A DNA stretch of 45,080 bases from Novosphingobium jiangmenense. GTDB lineage: Bacteria > Pseudomonadota > Alphaproteobacteria > Sphingomonadales > Sphingomonadaceae. Both the position numbers and the translations under genes were made by a program. The notes below the pieces were generated by a model that was not told the DNA's origin, did not search any database, and was given only the letters and a program-made list of their open reading frames with translations. Of this stretch, positions 1-9,068 are shown in pieces; positions within the stretch are counted from its first letter, which is position 1; every line of letters starts with the position of its first letter. Location: NCBI RefSeq assembly GCF_015694345.1, contig NZ_JADQDC010000020.1, forward strand, positions 1 to 45,080, written 5' to 3'.

Positions 1-122
1 ATAAGCAATGGCCCGCTTCGCTACGCCCTACGGGCTCCGCTACGCAGCCCATTGCTTCAACTGCGCCGATGCGCAAAACAACCGCCCGGCCCTAATCCCA
101 GCTGGCGGAAAGCTGGGGGTCA
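1..122 (+). mobile_element. Right end of an IS3-family element (partial)
   Basis: The reverse complement of the last bases before 122 begins TGACCCCCAGCTTTCC, which closely matches the left tip TGACCCCCTGATTTTCC at 44961. I therefore read 1-122 as the non-coding 3' tail and right inverted repeat of an IS3-family copy whose transposase lies outside the window. The matching left tip at 44961 has the same orientation, so the whole window sits between two IS ends. The element type is inferred from the end sequence and from the orfA start at 45020. Confidence 0.6.
3..57. repeat. Hairpin in the IS3 3' tail
   Basis: AAGCAATGG at 3-11 pairs with CCATTGCTT at 49-57. The interior holds two copies of CGCTACG. 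It lies in the untranslated 3' tail of the IS and could act as a terminator or RNA structure, but there is no U-tract. Confidence 0.45.
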
Positions 123-171
123 CGTCACATGCCACCAACCAAGCGGTCACGCCGCCGAATACCCCATCTCT

Positions 172-253
172 TCCGTGAACCTTGTTCGCTTCATCTGTCC
201 GTCCTTTTGATGGGCCGGATTCTAACCAAGCTTGGAGGAGAATCAGGGGGGCA
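172..253 (-). mobile_element. Left-end remnant of a second, related IS3 element
   Basis: On the minus strand the sequence from 253 reads TGCCCCCCTGATTCTCCTCC, a close relative of the IS left tip at 44961. It is followed at 194 by an ATG whose product starts MKRTRFTEE. This matches the orfA start MKRARFSEE at 45020, and then the reading frame breaks and stops. Only the end and about nine codons survive. The right end of the other IS3 copy lies 50-130 bases away, so the left border holds two IS3 scars facing each other. Confidence 0.6.
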
Positions 254-390
254 CGTCAGCGCGACCGCCGGGGCTTTGATCAGAGCCGGATGAATGTTCG
301 TGGCAGGTCAACCGTCCCCGACGTCCTCTTCCCGGTGTGGATACATCTGGTCGAAGCAGCTTGGAACGCCCAGAGAATACCGGCGCCGCT

Positions 391-2208
391 TCAGATCGAG
401 CGTATCGAAACGAACTCGCTCTGACGATCGAGGTTCGGGGAGTGATAAGGGTCCCTCGCGAGATAGGACGGCCACCGTGCAGCGAAAAAGTCAGCTTCGA
501 TATCAAACTCGGCACGCTTTGCAGCGCTCACCATATAGCCTCGTGAGCGGCTTTCATGATGGTACAATTCGGCGTGGGGCGTCCAAACATTATCATAACC
601 GGCCTCACGCACGCGCAAGCACAAGTCTACATCGTTCAGCGAAATCTTCAGGTGTCGTTCGTCGAACCCGCCCACCTGCTCAAACACTGACTTGCGGACA
701 GCAAGGCAGGCGGCAGTCACTGCGCTCAGGTTTTGGGTAACCTGAAGTCGATCCCTGAAACCGCGTTCCGTCCGGGATGCGCCCCGATAAGGGTGACAGG
801 CAACTCCTCCCACTCCCACAAATACGCCAGCGTGCTGAACCGTGTCATCGTCGTAGTACAGCTTCGCACCGACACAACCCACATGATCTTGCATCGCGTA
901 GGAGACCAGAATCTCAAGCCAGTCCGGACCAATCACCTCCGTGTCGTTGTTGAGAAACACAAGGACGTCCGATGCGCAGCTTTTCACAGCAAGATTGTTC
1001 ATCGCGGAAAAGTTAAAGGGTTGATCATACTGCAATAACGTTCCTCCGCGCTCGACAAGCTTTCCGTAAATCTCGGACAAGCCCGGGTGGTCGGAGCCGT
1101 TATCAACGACGACAACATGATAGCTGGGATAATCTGTCTTGTCATGGATGGATTCAAGGCATCTGTCCAGAACGTCCGGCATGTTTCTGTTGGGGATGAT
1201 GATGCTGACGCGCGGTGGCGGAACGGGAAGGTTGTACCTTATCCTGAAAAGGCCCAGGCCCATCTCTGGCGTCACGATCGCGGATCTACCCGTTCTGGCG
1301 AGGTGACCGCTCAACGCTCTCATCGCATCCGTCGTACGCTCCGCAACGTCTCTTCCATGCAATGCAGAGCGTCTGACATTCCGATGATAAAGAACATTTG
1401 GCACGTGGTGAATCTCGTGATGCCCCAACTTCTCGCTGATGCGCAAGTAGAGGTCATAACTCTCAACTTTCTCAAAACCTGGCTGCCAACCACCAACAAG
1501 AAGTACGTCTTCACGCTTCAGGGCAACACAATCTCCAAGGTAATTGCATGATCGCAGAAGATCGGGAGACCAATCTGGCTTGAAATTGGGGTTTTCTCTC
1601 CTGAGGGTAATTGCGTTGATCTCATCTTCATCGGCATAGATCATTCGCAATTCCGACCGGCCAACAATCGCAAACGCAAGTTCTAGAAGCGCGGTGGGCT
1701 CCAGCAAGTCTCCCCCGGGCAAAACCATGATCCAATCCCCACTTGCCTGCTGGAGTGCCAGATTCATGGATTCCGACCAAGGGCGGGCGAAAGGAGCCGA
1801 TACTCGCTGCACTCTCAAGTCGGATGTCGCAAGCCGATCCAACTCCTCCAGATAGAAATCTTCGATGTCTGAGCAAACGCAAATGAGTTCCCAGTTCGGC
1901 CAGACCTGATCCAAAACGGTTGCAACTGCGAGCAATGCATCCCTCGCGTTGCTACGGTCAATCGCGTGAATGATGGTGAATTTGGGTCCTGGTTGCGAAG
2001 CGTAATCCAGAATGTCCAGCATGCGCCGGGCATCCTTGCCCGGTTGCTCGAATCTTCTAATCCATCGTTGATAGCCGGGGTCTACGTGGAACAGTCTCAA
2101 TGCTCCGCGATAGACGCCGCCAGGCCCCTGGGATGAAAGCGTGCTGATGGCGCGCCTGACCACTTCCCGCAGCCCACCACGGCGTTGTATCTCCTTGATG
2201 AAATTCAT
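391..2208 (-). CDS. Two-domain family 2 glycosyltransferase
   Basis: This protein of about 605 residues carries two GT-A glycosyltransferase modules in tandem. The first, from about residue 75, has the acidic metal/nucleotide motif ADEDE near residue 190. The second begins with RVSIIIPNRN near residue 330 and has LNNDTEV near residue 420 and a later HHE. Such tandem GT2 proteins build O-antigen or exopolysaccharide backbones in the cytoplasm, often rhamnan or similar; the sugar cannot be read from sequence. I prefer the ATG at 2208 (MNFIKEI) because AGGA lies upstream; the frame extends to a TTG at 2232. It is the last gene of the minus-strand polysaccharide cluster. Confidence 0.85.
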   Translation of the reverse strand: MNFIKEIQRRGGLREVVRRAISTLSSQGPGGVYRGALRLFHVDPGYQRWIRRFEQPGKDARRMLDILDYASQPGPKFTIIHAIDRSNARDALLAVATVLDQVWPNWELICVCSDIEDFYLEELDRLATSDLRVQRVSAPFARPWSESMNLALQQASGDWIMVLPGGDLLEPTALLELAFAIVGRSELRMIYADEDEINAITLRRENPNFKPDWSPDLLRSCNYLGDCVALKREDVLLVGGWQPGFEKVESYDLYLRISEKLGHHEIHHVPNVLYHRNVRRSALHGRDVAERTTDAMRALSGHLARTGRSAIVTPEMGLGLFRIRYNLPVPPPRVSIIIPNRNMPDVLDRCLESIHDKTDYPSYHVVVVDNGSDHPGLSEIYGKLVERGGTLLQYDQPFNFSAMNNLAVKSCASDVLVFLNNDTEVIGPDWLEILVSYAMQDHVGCVGAKLYYDDDTVQHAGVFVGVGGVACHPYRGASRTERGFRDRLQVTQNLSAVTAACLAVRKSVFEQVGGFDERHLKISLNDVDLCLRVREAGYDNVWTPHAELYHHESRSRGYMVSAAKRAEFDIEADFFAARWPSYLARDPYHSPNLDRQSEFVSIRSI

Positions 2209-2331
2209 GTCCGTTGTCCTATTCACACCCAAGCCGTTGCCGCAGCGCTACGTGGGTCAACGCGGGTCAGGTGCGGATTGAGTTCGAGCTCACTCCAAGG
2301 TTCGGCCTGACGATTAATCGCACATGCAATG

Positions 2332-3192
2332 TCAAATCCTCCTGGTCCGGGCCCGTCTCAAAAGAAGCCGTCCGTAAAGTTCGGCGTTTCCTGGGCTGAC
2401 CGTGCGCAGCAAGCGGCGCATCGACCTGTCACTGCCGGCCCGAACAAACTCCTGAAACGAATTCATCCGAGGATGCTTGGCGAACATGGCTTCAAGCCCA
2501 TCCAGCATCACTGGCATATTGTTATGAAGATTATCACCGTGTAGCCTGTATTCAAAAAGCTCTTGGCCAACAAAATGAATCTTGTATCGACGCGAAAGCC
2601 TTAGGAGAAGATCCCAATCTTCAAACTTCAGATTCTCGTCAAATCCACCAAGAGAATGGAGCGCGGCAGCCTTGTATAATAATCCCATTGCCGGTATCCA
2701 GTTGGATACAAGAAGTTCGCGATAATTATTTTTACTGATTGGCCTGGGGTAGATGTCGGAGAACTTTCCAATCCTGCGTCCATTCTGATCAATTACCAGT
2801 CCATCACAATATGTTGCCGCGAAAGCTTCATCCAGTCCTCCAAAACCCCGTAAGCAATGACTTGTTTTCTCCGGGAGATACATGTCATCGCTTGCCAGGA
2901 ACTGGATGAATTCACCTGAGGACAGCTGTAGGCCACGGTTGAGGGTTGCGCAGACCCCGGCGTTGTCCTGCGTCTCGAAAATGATCCGATGGTGCGAAGG
3001 AGTGGCGGAAAGCTTTCGCTCGATGGCGGTTCGTGTCCCGTCGGACGACCCATCGTCGATTATCACGATCTCCATATTCGGATGGCTTTGCGCGATCACG
3101 CTGCCAATAGCATCGGCCACATAGGTTTCGTGATTGTAGGCCGGGATGATGGTAGTGACTAACGGAGGCGGCAAAGCTGATAGTCTCGACAT
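2332..3192 (-). CDS. Family 2 glycosyltransferase
   Basis: This 286-residue protein has a GT-A fold signature: VTTIIPAYNHE at the N-terminus, VIIDDGSSDGT near residue 45 and the DXD-type motif ASDD near residue 100. It ends with a basic tail. It probably adds one sugar to the lipid-linked repeat unit at the cytoplasmic face. It stands 140 bases downstream of the flippase gene and 120 bases upstream of the two-domain transferase gene, all on one strand, so the three are probably co-transcribed. Donor and acceptor are unknown. Base composition is moderate, unlike the G+C-rich genes right of 27.4 kb. Confidence 0.85.
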   Translation of the reverse strand: MSRLSALPPPLVTTIIPAYNHETYVADAIGSVIAQSHPNMEIVIIDDGSSDGTRTAIERKLSATPSHHRIIFETQDNAGVCATLNRGLQLSSGEFIQFLASDDMYLPEKTSHCLRGFGGLDEAFAATYCDGLVIDQNGRRIGKFSDIYPRPISKNNYRELLVSNWIPAMGLLYKAAALHSLGGFDENLKFEDWDLLLRLSRRYKIHFVGQELFEYRLHGDNLHNNMPVMLDGLEAMFAKHPRMNSFQEFVRAGSDRSMRRLLRTVSPGNAELYGRLLLRRARTRRI

Positions 3193-3333
3193 CTTCGGTG
3201 GCCTCGGCTTTTACCCACCCAAAAAGGGTGAGCGTGTTGGAAAATGCACGGTTGGCCGCTCCTGCATGTTCGGTTTGCGGCGATGCGAAACGCTGGCGTT
3301 GGGCTACGAAACGCGTGGATCTCTCCTGACGCC

Positions 3334-4827
3334 TTATCCTTCTCGCCTGTCGACACTTCCGCCTGCCTCTTCAGGGGATGCACTCAAGAGCTTGGTTCTC
3401 AAGCGCTTGAGTGCAATCAGACCAAGCGAACCTGCAGATACAATGGATGCGACCAGCCCGTAGACAGGATTTACCCAGGACAAACAAAGAGTGCTTGCTG
3501 CTGCGACTGTCAGGATTATCGCAAGCGCAACCACGTAGCGCGACCAAGGGCGTTGAACGTGCCTTGCTGCGAGATACCTGATGAGCGGCAGGTACAGCAT
3601 ATAAAGCATCAGATAGGCTATGCCGGGCGCTGCAATGCCTGTAACCGGAAGAAGCAGAAAAGTTCCGACAACATAGATGCCCATTGCTGTAACTTCTGCG
3701 AAAAGGAATTTTCGGGCTTCGCCCGCCGACAGCAATACGTATCCGAGCGGCCAACTCACCAGTTTAAGCAGATCACCAAGGAGCTGCCAGCGCAGGATTA
3801 CGACCGCTGTGCCAAAGCTCTTCGCATACAGAACTTCAATGAGCCATGGTGCGATCCCAAGCATTCCAATCAGGATCGGACCACATAGCAGCAGGGCCAC
3901 TTCGGTCTGTTGCGAGACAATGTCCGATGCACTTTTCTGATCGCTTATTGCTCCCGTCAGGCGTGGAAAATAATCTGTCGCCATGGCGGTCAGCACAAAG
4001 CTGAGATAAGTTGCACCTATTGCCCAGGCTGCCTGGAATGTACCGGCGGAATCAACGCCCAGGTCGTTGATAATCAGACTTCTGACGACCAAGGGCCCCG
4101 CCGTGGCCGCCAGACTGGCGCCGACTACCTGAACGCCACTCAAAATCATTCCAAGACCGACGCGGTCGTTGCGGGATCTCGACTCTGGTTTCGGTAGTGA
4201 CTGCATCGCGCGCCCTGCGAGGAACCTGGCAACGACTAACGAGAACAGCGGAGCTGTTAAAATTGCCGCGAGCAACGCCGCCGATGGGGCCTGTAAAGCT
4301 GCAATTGCCACTGTAACCGTGCTCAACAGACCGGCGAGCACCTGAACTCGCGCAAGCGCTGCGATTTCCCGCAGTCCCGCTAGTATTGCAGTTGGTGCTG
4401 CCGCTGCAACCGAAAGTGCAATTGCTGGAGCGAGCCACGCAATCTGTGCAGCGCTTACGCGCTCCCCCGCAAACACGTTGGCAATCCAGCGACTTGCAAC
4501 CCAGACTGCCGCAGCGCTTGTCATCGCCAAGAAGGTGGTCATGACCAGAAGCCAGCGGCGCAAAAGCCAAACGTCTCCGGGCCTCTCCTGTGCTGCACAC
4601 CTCGCGATTTCCCGTGTGCCGGCTGTATCAAGACCGAGGCTGGCAACTGTCGTGCACGATTGAACCAGGCTTTGAAAAAGGCCGAACAGCCCGACGCCGG
4701 ACGGTCCTAACGTAACGGCGAGTATCTTGGCTTTTGCAATGCCGGAAACGATGTTGACAAGCGAAGCCAGGCCAGTGGTCGATGTCGAACGCAGGATGGT
4801 CCGGTAGTTGTTACGCGTTGCTGTCAT
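3334..4827 (-). CDS. wzx: Wzx-like oligosaccharide flippase
   Basis: This 497-residue protein is almost entirely hydrophobic, with roughly 12 or more predicted membrane segments. Its N-terminus (STTGLASLVNIVSGIAKAKILAVTLGPSGVGLFGL) is characteristic of O-antigen translocases of the MATE/MOP superfamily. It should flip the undecaprenyl-PP-linked repeat unit across the inner membrane. The start overlaps the stop of the aminotransferase gene in an ATGA arrangement, so translation is coupled. No Wzy polymerase was recognised in this block, so polymerisation must be encoded elsewhere or by an unrecognised protein. The C-terminal tail is basic and soluble. Confidence 0.85.
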   Translation of the reverse strand: MTATRNNYRTILRSTSTTGLASLVNIVSGIAKAKILAVTLGPSGVGLFGLFQSLVQSCTTVASLGLDTAGTREIARCAAQERPGDVWLLRRWLLVMTTFLAMTSAAAVWVASRWIANVFAGERVSAAQIAWLAPAIALSVAAAAPTAILAGLREIAALARVQVLAGLLSTVTVAIAALQAPSAALLAAILTAPLFSLVVARFLAGRAMQSLPKPESRSRNDRVGLGMILSGVQVVGASLAATAGPLVVRSLIINDLGVDSAGTFQAAWAIGATYLSFVLTAMATDYFPRLTGAISDQKSASDIVSQQTEVALLLCGPILIGMLGIAPWLIEVLYAKSFGTAVVILRWQLLGDLLKLVSWPLGYVLLSAGEARKFLFAEVTAMGIYVVGTFLLLPVTGIAAPGIAYLMLYMLYLPLIRYLAARHVQRPWSRYVVALAIILTVAAASTLCLSWVNPVYGLVASIVSAGSLGLIALKRLRTKLLSASPEEAGGSVDRREG

Positions 4828-5921
4828 TTGAATCGATTAACCGCATCTATGACCTGCGAGACTTGCTGTTCAGACAGGTGGGGCCCGATTGGTAGGCTCA
4901 GCAGTTGGTCAGCCTGGCCGGCGGCAATGGGAAATCGGTTCGGGGACATCCCAAGTCTTGCATAGGCTGGTTGCATGTGGGGCGGAGTGGGATAATGAAC
5001 GAGTGTCTCGACTTCACAATGGCGAAGATGAGCCTGGAGCGCGTCGCGCCGTTCCGAGCGCACTACAAAAAGGTGCCACGCCGGATCGACTCCATTTGCT
5101 ACGGCCGGCACCGTGACGATCTGAGAGTCAAGCTCTTGGAGGTAACGGCTTGCAATGGCGCGGCGCCGCTGGACCCACTCATCGAGGTACCTGAGCTTCA
5201 CTTGCAGAATGGCCGCCTGTATCGGATCGAGCCGGGAGTTCACACCAGGGATTTCGTGGCGATACTTTACGGTACTCCCATAATTCGACAGTTTGCGCAC
5301 TTCGTCGGCAAGGTCCCGCACGTCCGTTGTGATAGCGCCGCCGTCGCCCATCGCTCCAAGATTTTTCCCAGGATAGAAACTCCAGCAGACGATGTCGCCA
5401 TGTGCTCCTATTGGCCGACCCTTGTATAAAGCCCCATGTGCCTGGGCGGCATCCTCAATCAAGGGAAGACCAAGCTCGTCAGCGCACGCCCGGAGACCAT
5501 CAAGGTCAGCCGGCTGCCCGTAAAGATGCACGACGATTATCGCTCGGGTCCGCTTGGTCACAGCTCTTCGCACTGCACAGGCATCGATATTATACGTTGT
5601 CGGGTCGGGCTCGACGGGAACCGGCTGAGCACCAATTATGGAGACGGCTAGCCAAGTCGCGATGAAGGTGTTTGAGGGGACGATTACCTCGTCGCCGGAA
5701 CCGATGCCAAGGCACCTGAGCGCAAGCGTAATCGCATCCAGGCCATTGCCAAGGCCTACACAGTGGTTCGCGTGACAATAGGCGGCAAAGTCGTTCTCGA
5801 AAGCTTCAACTTCGTTACCGTTTATATAGCGTCCGGAATCCAATACGCGCAATGCTGCTGCATCGATCGCCGGCTTCAACTCTCGGTAGGCCGCCTTTAG
5901 ATCGAGAAAAGGGACCGTCAT
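4824..5921 (-). CDS. FdtB/QdtB-type sugar 3-aminotransferase
   Basis: This PLP-dependent DegT/DnrJ/EryC1/StrS family protein of 365 residues has the typical start VPFLDLKAAYRELK. It also has the segment GLGNGLDAITLAL, the EDAAQAHGA motif, and the Schiff-base lysine in YPGKNLGAMGDGG near residue 185. In this family it transaminates a 3-keto-6-deoxyhexose bound to dTDP, using glutamate. The preceding 3,4-ketoisomerase would make that substrate. ATG at 5921 overlaps the upstream stop by one base (TGATG), which decides the start over the in-frame TTG at 5924. Whether the product is dTDP-Fuc3N or dTDP-Qui3N depends on the isomerase and cannot be read here. Confidence 0.88.
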   Translation of the reverse strand: MTVPFLDLKAAYRELKPAIDAAALRVLDSGRYINGNEVEAFENDFAAYCHANHCVGLGNGLDAITLALRCLGIGSGDEVIVPSNTFIATWLAVSIIGAQPVPVEPDPTTYNIDACAVRRAVTKRTRAIIVVHLYGQPADLDGLRACADELGLPLIEDAAQAHGALYKGRPIGAHGDIVCWSFYPGKNLGAMGDGGAITTDVRDLADEVRKLSNYGSTVKYRHEIPGVNSRLDPIQAAILQVKLRYLDEWVQRRRAIASRYLQELDSQIVTVPAVANGVDPAWHLFVVRSERRDALQAHLRHCEVETLVHYPTPPHMQPAYARLGMSPNRFPIAAGQADQLLSLPIGPHLSEQQVSQVIDAVNRFK

Positions 5922-6346
5922 CAAAGCTTCTCCCGAACTGCATTCTGAAAAGTTGAATAATCTCTGTAGTAATCTTGTTCATCGTATGGCTTAGAGGCAA
6001 GTACCATGCAGACAGCTCCCTGACTGAAGCAGTCCATTTCACGCCAGATCAAACGGTTTACATAGAGACCTTGTCGCGGATTACGCAACCAATACGTTGC
6101 GGTCGTCGAACCATCATCGACTTTTACCCGAAAGCTTCCAGATAATGCGAAAATGACCTGTTCGAGGTCCTTATGTGCGTGCCCTCCGCGCTCTGCATCG
6201 ACCGGCACGTTATAAAGGTAGTATACTCGCCGGATGTGAAATGGCGTGTGCCGATCGCCTTCGATAAAGGTCAAATCTCCCCTGGGGTCCGAGATGACGG
6301 GTAGGTCGACCAACCGAACGACAGCAGGGTCGAGTTGTCGAGGCAT
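5921..6346 (-). CDS. FdtA/QdtA-type dTDP-4-keto-6-deoxyglucose 3,4-ketoisomerase
   Basis: This is a small cupin of 141 residues, the usual size for WxcM-like/FdtA ketoisomerases. It has the family signature DPRGDLTFIEG, the segment IRRVYYLYNVP and the catalytic histidine motif RGGHAHK near residue 57. A later YVNRLIWREM and the C-terminal LASKPYDEQDYYRDY also fit. It moves the keto group of dTDP-4-keto-6-deoxyglucose from C4 to C3, ready for transamination. The substrate would come from RmlA and RmlB encoded upstream. Its ATG overlaps the stop of the acyltransferase gene (TGATG), and its stop overlaps the next start, so the three genes are coupled. Confidence 0.88.
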   Translation of the reverse strand: MPRQLDPAVVRLVDLPVISDPRGDLTFIEGDRHTPFHIRRVYYLYNVPVDAERGGHAHKDLEQVIFALSGSFRVKVDDGSTTATYWLRNPRQGLYVNRLIWREMDCFSQGAVCMVLASKPYDEQDYYRDYSTFQNAVREKL

Positions 6347-6900
6347 CAGCCAGCCTCCAGTTTGAGAACTTCGCGCAGCCGTGGTGCTGACGCCCGGTAG
6401 TCGCTTGCTGAGTACTCGAAATAGTAATTCTCCTTGTCGGCACCGGTCTCCTTCATGCCAAACCTTCGGTAAAAGCGGATCGCAGTTTGGTTACCCCGCC
6501 GGACGTTCAAGACGCACAGATCCCTTCCGAGCGTCTCAAATGCAAAGCCGAAGCTCAAAATCGCACTTTCGAGAGCCGCCAACCGCGGTCTGTCTTGGTG
6601 CAGTATCCAACTCCCCCATATCAGCTGGGTGCGTTCCAACTCATACAGTCTCACCAGCCCGCATGGTTTTCGGCTACCAACCTCCTCGATCAGGAAATAA
6701 AATTCTTCCGACCGGGCTTCCCGCTCCTTGTATGCTTCGATCCAAGCCCGCTGATCGTCGACCCCACCTGAGACCGGGCTGATGAACCGATTGAGTGCAG
6801 GGTCCGTGCGAAGCAGATAGACGAAAGGAGCATCTTCGGGATTAACCAAACGCAAGGAAACAATGTGCCCATCTATGCGAAACATCGTTGTAGCATCCAT
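6346..6900 (-). CDS. GNAT-family acyltransferase, probable amino-sugar N-acyltransferase
   Basis: This 184-residue protein has the GNAT layout. LRLVNPEDAPFVYLLRTDP lies at the N-terminus, and a C-terminal GNQTAIRFYRRFGMKETG covers the acetyl-CoA binding helix and the family's common RFYRRFGF-like motif. It is the first gene of the block that makes a dTDP-3-amino sugar, so it most likely acylates the 3-amino group. The described FdtC/QdtC N-acetyltransferases are, to my knowledge, left-handed beta-helix proteins; a GNAT here would be an alternative solution, as in WecD of the Fuc4NAc pathway. The acyl group could differ from acetyl. Confidence 0.8.
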   Translation of the reverse strand: MDATTMFRIDGHIVSLRLVNPEDAPFVYLLRTDPALNRFISPVSGGVDDQRAWIEAYKEREARSEEFYFLIEEVGSRKPCGLVRLYELERTQLIWGSWILHQDRPRLAALESAILSFGFAFETLGRDLCVLNVRRGNQTAIRFYRRFGMKETGADKENYYFEYSASDYRASAPRLREVLKLEAG

Positions 6901-7278
6901 ATGAATGTGCTCAGCTAGAGGTTTGAATCAAAAGGTTTATGGCTTGGACATTAGGCCAGAACTAATGATTCTCGTCGACACATTAGACCTGTTCGACTCT
7001 GTGTTGAACTGATTTTCAGATCAATGGGCGGAGTCCGTCATTCATTCGATCGTTAGAGGCTGTCCGTGACAGGCCGACCGTCAACGGGTGCGTCTGCAAA
7101 AGGAATGCCGCCGGATACTAACCGTGGGACACCGACGCTGACCTCTGGCGGCATCAGGGCTTCGCAGTGCTTGAACGATGTCCCGCAGGACGATCTATAC
7201 AGGCTCTAGGGGGGGCGAAGGACCTTGACTACCGTTCGCAATAGGAAGGCGCCTGCCGCATGGAACACGGTGGCTGTT
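6901..7278. other. Gap between rmlA and the amino-sugar genes
   Basis: These 378 bases hold no convincing gene. The promoter for the GNAT-led operon should lie in the 100-150 bases above 6900, but I see no clear -35/-10 pair. An imperfect inverted repeat pairs ATGCCGCC at 7105-7112 with GGCGGCAT at 7147-7154 and extends to 11 bp with one mismatch. It lies downstream of rmlA and may separate the two transcription units. Confidence 0.4.
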
Positions 7279-8145
7279 TCAGGTTTCCAGCAGGCGTGAA
7301 AGATACGCGGAATACGGACTCTTGCCGTGCTTCGCGACAGCAACTTCGACGCCCCGCTCGTCGATGAAACCCTGGCGATAGGCGATCTCTTCTGGGCATG
7401 CGATCTTCATGCCCTGCCGCTGCTCGATAGTTGCGACAAAATCCGTAGCCTCTCGCAGGCTGTCTGGCGTACCGGTATCCAGCCATGCAAAACCCCGCCC
7501 CATCACCTCGACATTCAATTTGCCTCGCTTCAGGTACTCACGGTTCACATCTGTTATCTCCAGCTCTCCCCTTGGCGAGGGCTTGAGATTGGCCGCTATG
7601 TCGACGACCTGGGAGTCATAGAAGTATAACCCTGTAACTGCCCAGGATGAGCGAGGGATGTGTGGTTTTTCCTCGATGGACACTGCCCGCTGCGAGTCGT
7701 CGAATTCGACCACACCATAACGCTGAGGATCGTTCACGTGATACGCAAAGACGGTTGCACCTTCCTCCCGGGCGGTGGCGGCTTTCATCAGTTCCGGCAG
7801 ACCATGTCCAAAGAAGATGTTGTCGCCCAGCACCAGGCAGCTCGGGCGACCCGACACGAAATCGGCGCCGATCGTATACGCCTGAGCAAGTCCACCAGGA
7901 TTGGGTTGCGTGGCGAAGGATATCTCCATTCCCCATTGGCTTCCGTCGCCAAGAAGGTGTCGAAATGCCGTGGCATCCTGCGGCGTGGTGATGACCAGAA
8001 CCTCCTTTATCCCTGCGAGCATTAAGGTGCACAGAGGGTAATAGATCATCGGCTTGTCATACACCGGCATCAGTTGCTTCGAGGCCGCCATCGTCATGGG
8101 AAACAGGCGCGTGCCACTGCCGCCAGCAAGGATAATACCCCTCAT
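7279..8145 (-). CDS. rmlA: Glucose-1-phosphate thymidylyltransferase
   Basis: RmlA makes dTDP-glucose from glucose 1-phosphate and dTTP. The 288 residues match the family's usual length. The nucleotide-binding start MRGIILAGGSGTRLFPMT, the segment KQLMPVYDKPMIYYPL and the motif LGDNIFFGHGL are all typical. Its ATG overlaps the stop of rmlD (ATGA), so rmlB, rmlD and rmlA form one coupled unit. The dTDP-glucose feeds both rhamnose synthesis and the 3-amino-sugar branch encoded downstream. rmlC, normally next to these genes, is missing here and found at 23011. Confidence 0.95.
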   Translation of the reverse strand: MRGIILAGGSGTRLFPMTMAASKQLMPVYDKPMIYYPLCTLMLAGIKEVLVITTPQDATAFRHLLGDGSQWGMEISFATQPNPGGLAQAYTIGADFVSGRPSCLVLGDNIFFGHGLPELMKAATAREEGATVFAYHVNDPQRYGVVEFDDSQRAVSIEEKPHIPRSSWAVTGLYFYDSQVVDIAANLKPSPRGELEITDVNREYLKRGKLNVEVMGRGFAWLDTGTPDSLREATDFVATIEQRQGMKIACPEEIAYRQGFIDERGVEVAVAKHGKSPYSAYLSRLLET

Positions 8146-9068
8146 CGTCTAGTTACCTCAGCTGAAACAGATAGAGAACGGGACTCGGCAAGGATTCTCG
8201 CGAGGACCCCTGGTAGCGAATGTCGCCAGCCCGGGAGCGCATGATTATGGACGCTCGCCAGGCGTGAGCAGTCCAACCTGGAATTCGCCGGGCGAGAAGC
8301 CCGGGTTGGGTAGTCGGCCGTCGCTATTTCGATAACCTCTGCATGGGGGCCACCTTGAGAGCGGGATAGATCGAAGATGCCCTTGGCAAAATCGGCCCAG
8401 CTTGCTTCTTGCATTCCTGCGGCGTGGAAAACTCCTCGTAGGGCAGGATCTCGTGAGCGAACCATGTTTGATCCGACTGCGATCACAGCTGCGGCAAGGT
8501 CATGTGCCGAAGTAGGGTTGCCGACCTGGTCACCGACAACGGATACAGCTTCGCTACGCTGCGCAAGGCGTAACATGGTCTTGACAAAATTGGTTCCAAA
8601 CGGGCTGTAAACCCAGGCCGTCCGCAAAATTGCGTGATCTGAGCATGCGTTTGCCACTGCACGTTCGCCCAGCAACTTCGAATAGCCGTAAACACTCCTA
8701 GGGGCTGGCTCGTCATGTTCTCTCCAAGGACACCCGTTCTCTCCCGAGAAAACATAGTCGGTGGAAAGATGGATCAATGGTATGCGCAACTCGTCCGCAC
8801 AGATGGCGATCTGCTCCGCTCCGCCCACATTGGCCGCCAAGGCACGTTTCTCATCCGTCTCAGCCTGGTCTACAGCTGTGTAGGCAGCTGCCGATACGAC
8901 CAGATCGGGCGCCGCTGCGGACATCAGACGGCGAACCGTCGAGACGTCGCTGGTCGCTAGGTCGAATTGGGGGCGGGCAAGAACAATCGCTTTATGACCC
9001 TGGGCCTTGGAGCACTCCATAATGGCACGAGTGACCTGGCCGTTCCTCCCGGTAACAAGAATCTTCAT
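8142..9068 (-). CDS. rmlD: dTDP-4-dehydrorhamnose reductase
   Basis: RmlD performs the last step of dTDP-L-rhamnose synthesis, an NAD(P)H-dependent reduction at C4. The 308-residue protein starts MKILVTGRNGQV (Rossmann loop), has LSTDYVFSGENG, and the YGYSKLLGE motif gives the catalytic Tyr and Lys. I chose the ATG at 9068 because it overlaps the rmlB stop (ATGA) and begins exactly at the Rossmann strand; the open frame runs 34 codons further upstream inside rmlB. It is the middle gene of rmlB-rmlD-rmlA. Confidence 0.93.
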   Translation of the reverse strand: MKILVTGRNGQVTRAIMECSKAQGHKAIVLARPQFDLATSDVSTVRRLMSAAAPDLVVSAAAYTAVDQAETDEKRALAANVGGAEQIAICADELRIPLIHLSTDYVFSGENGCPWREHDEPAPRSVYGYSKLLGERAVANACSDHAILRTAWVYSPFGTNFVKTMLRLAQRSEAVSVVGDQVGNPTSAHDLAAAVIAVGSNMVRSRDPALRGVFHAAGMQEASWADFAKGIFDLSRSQGGPHAEVIEIATADYPTRASRPANSRLDCSRLASVHNHALPGWRHSLPGVLARILAESRSLSVSAEVTRR

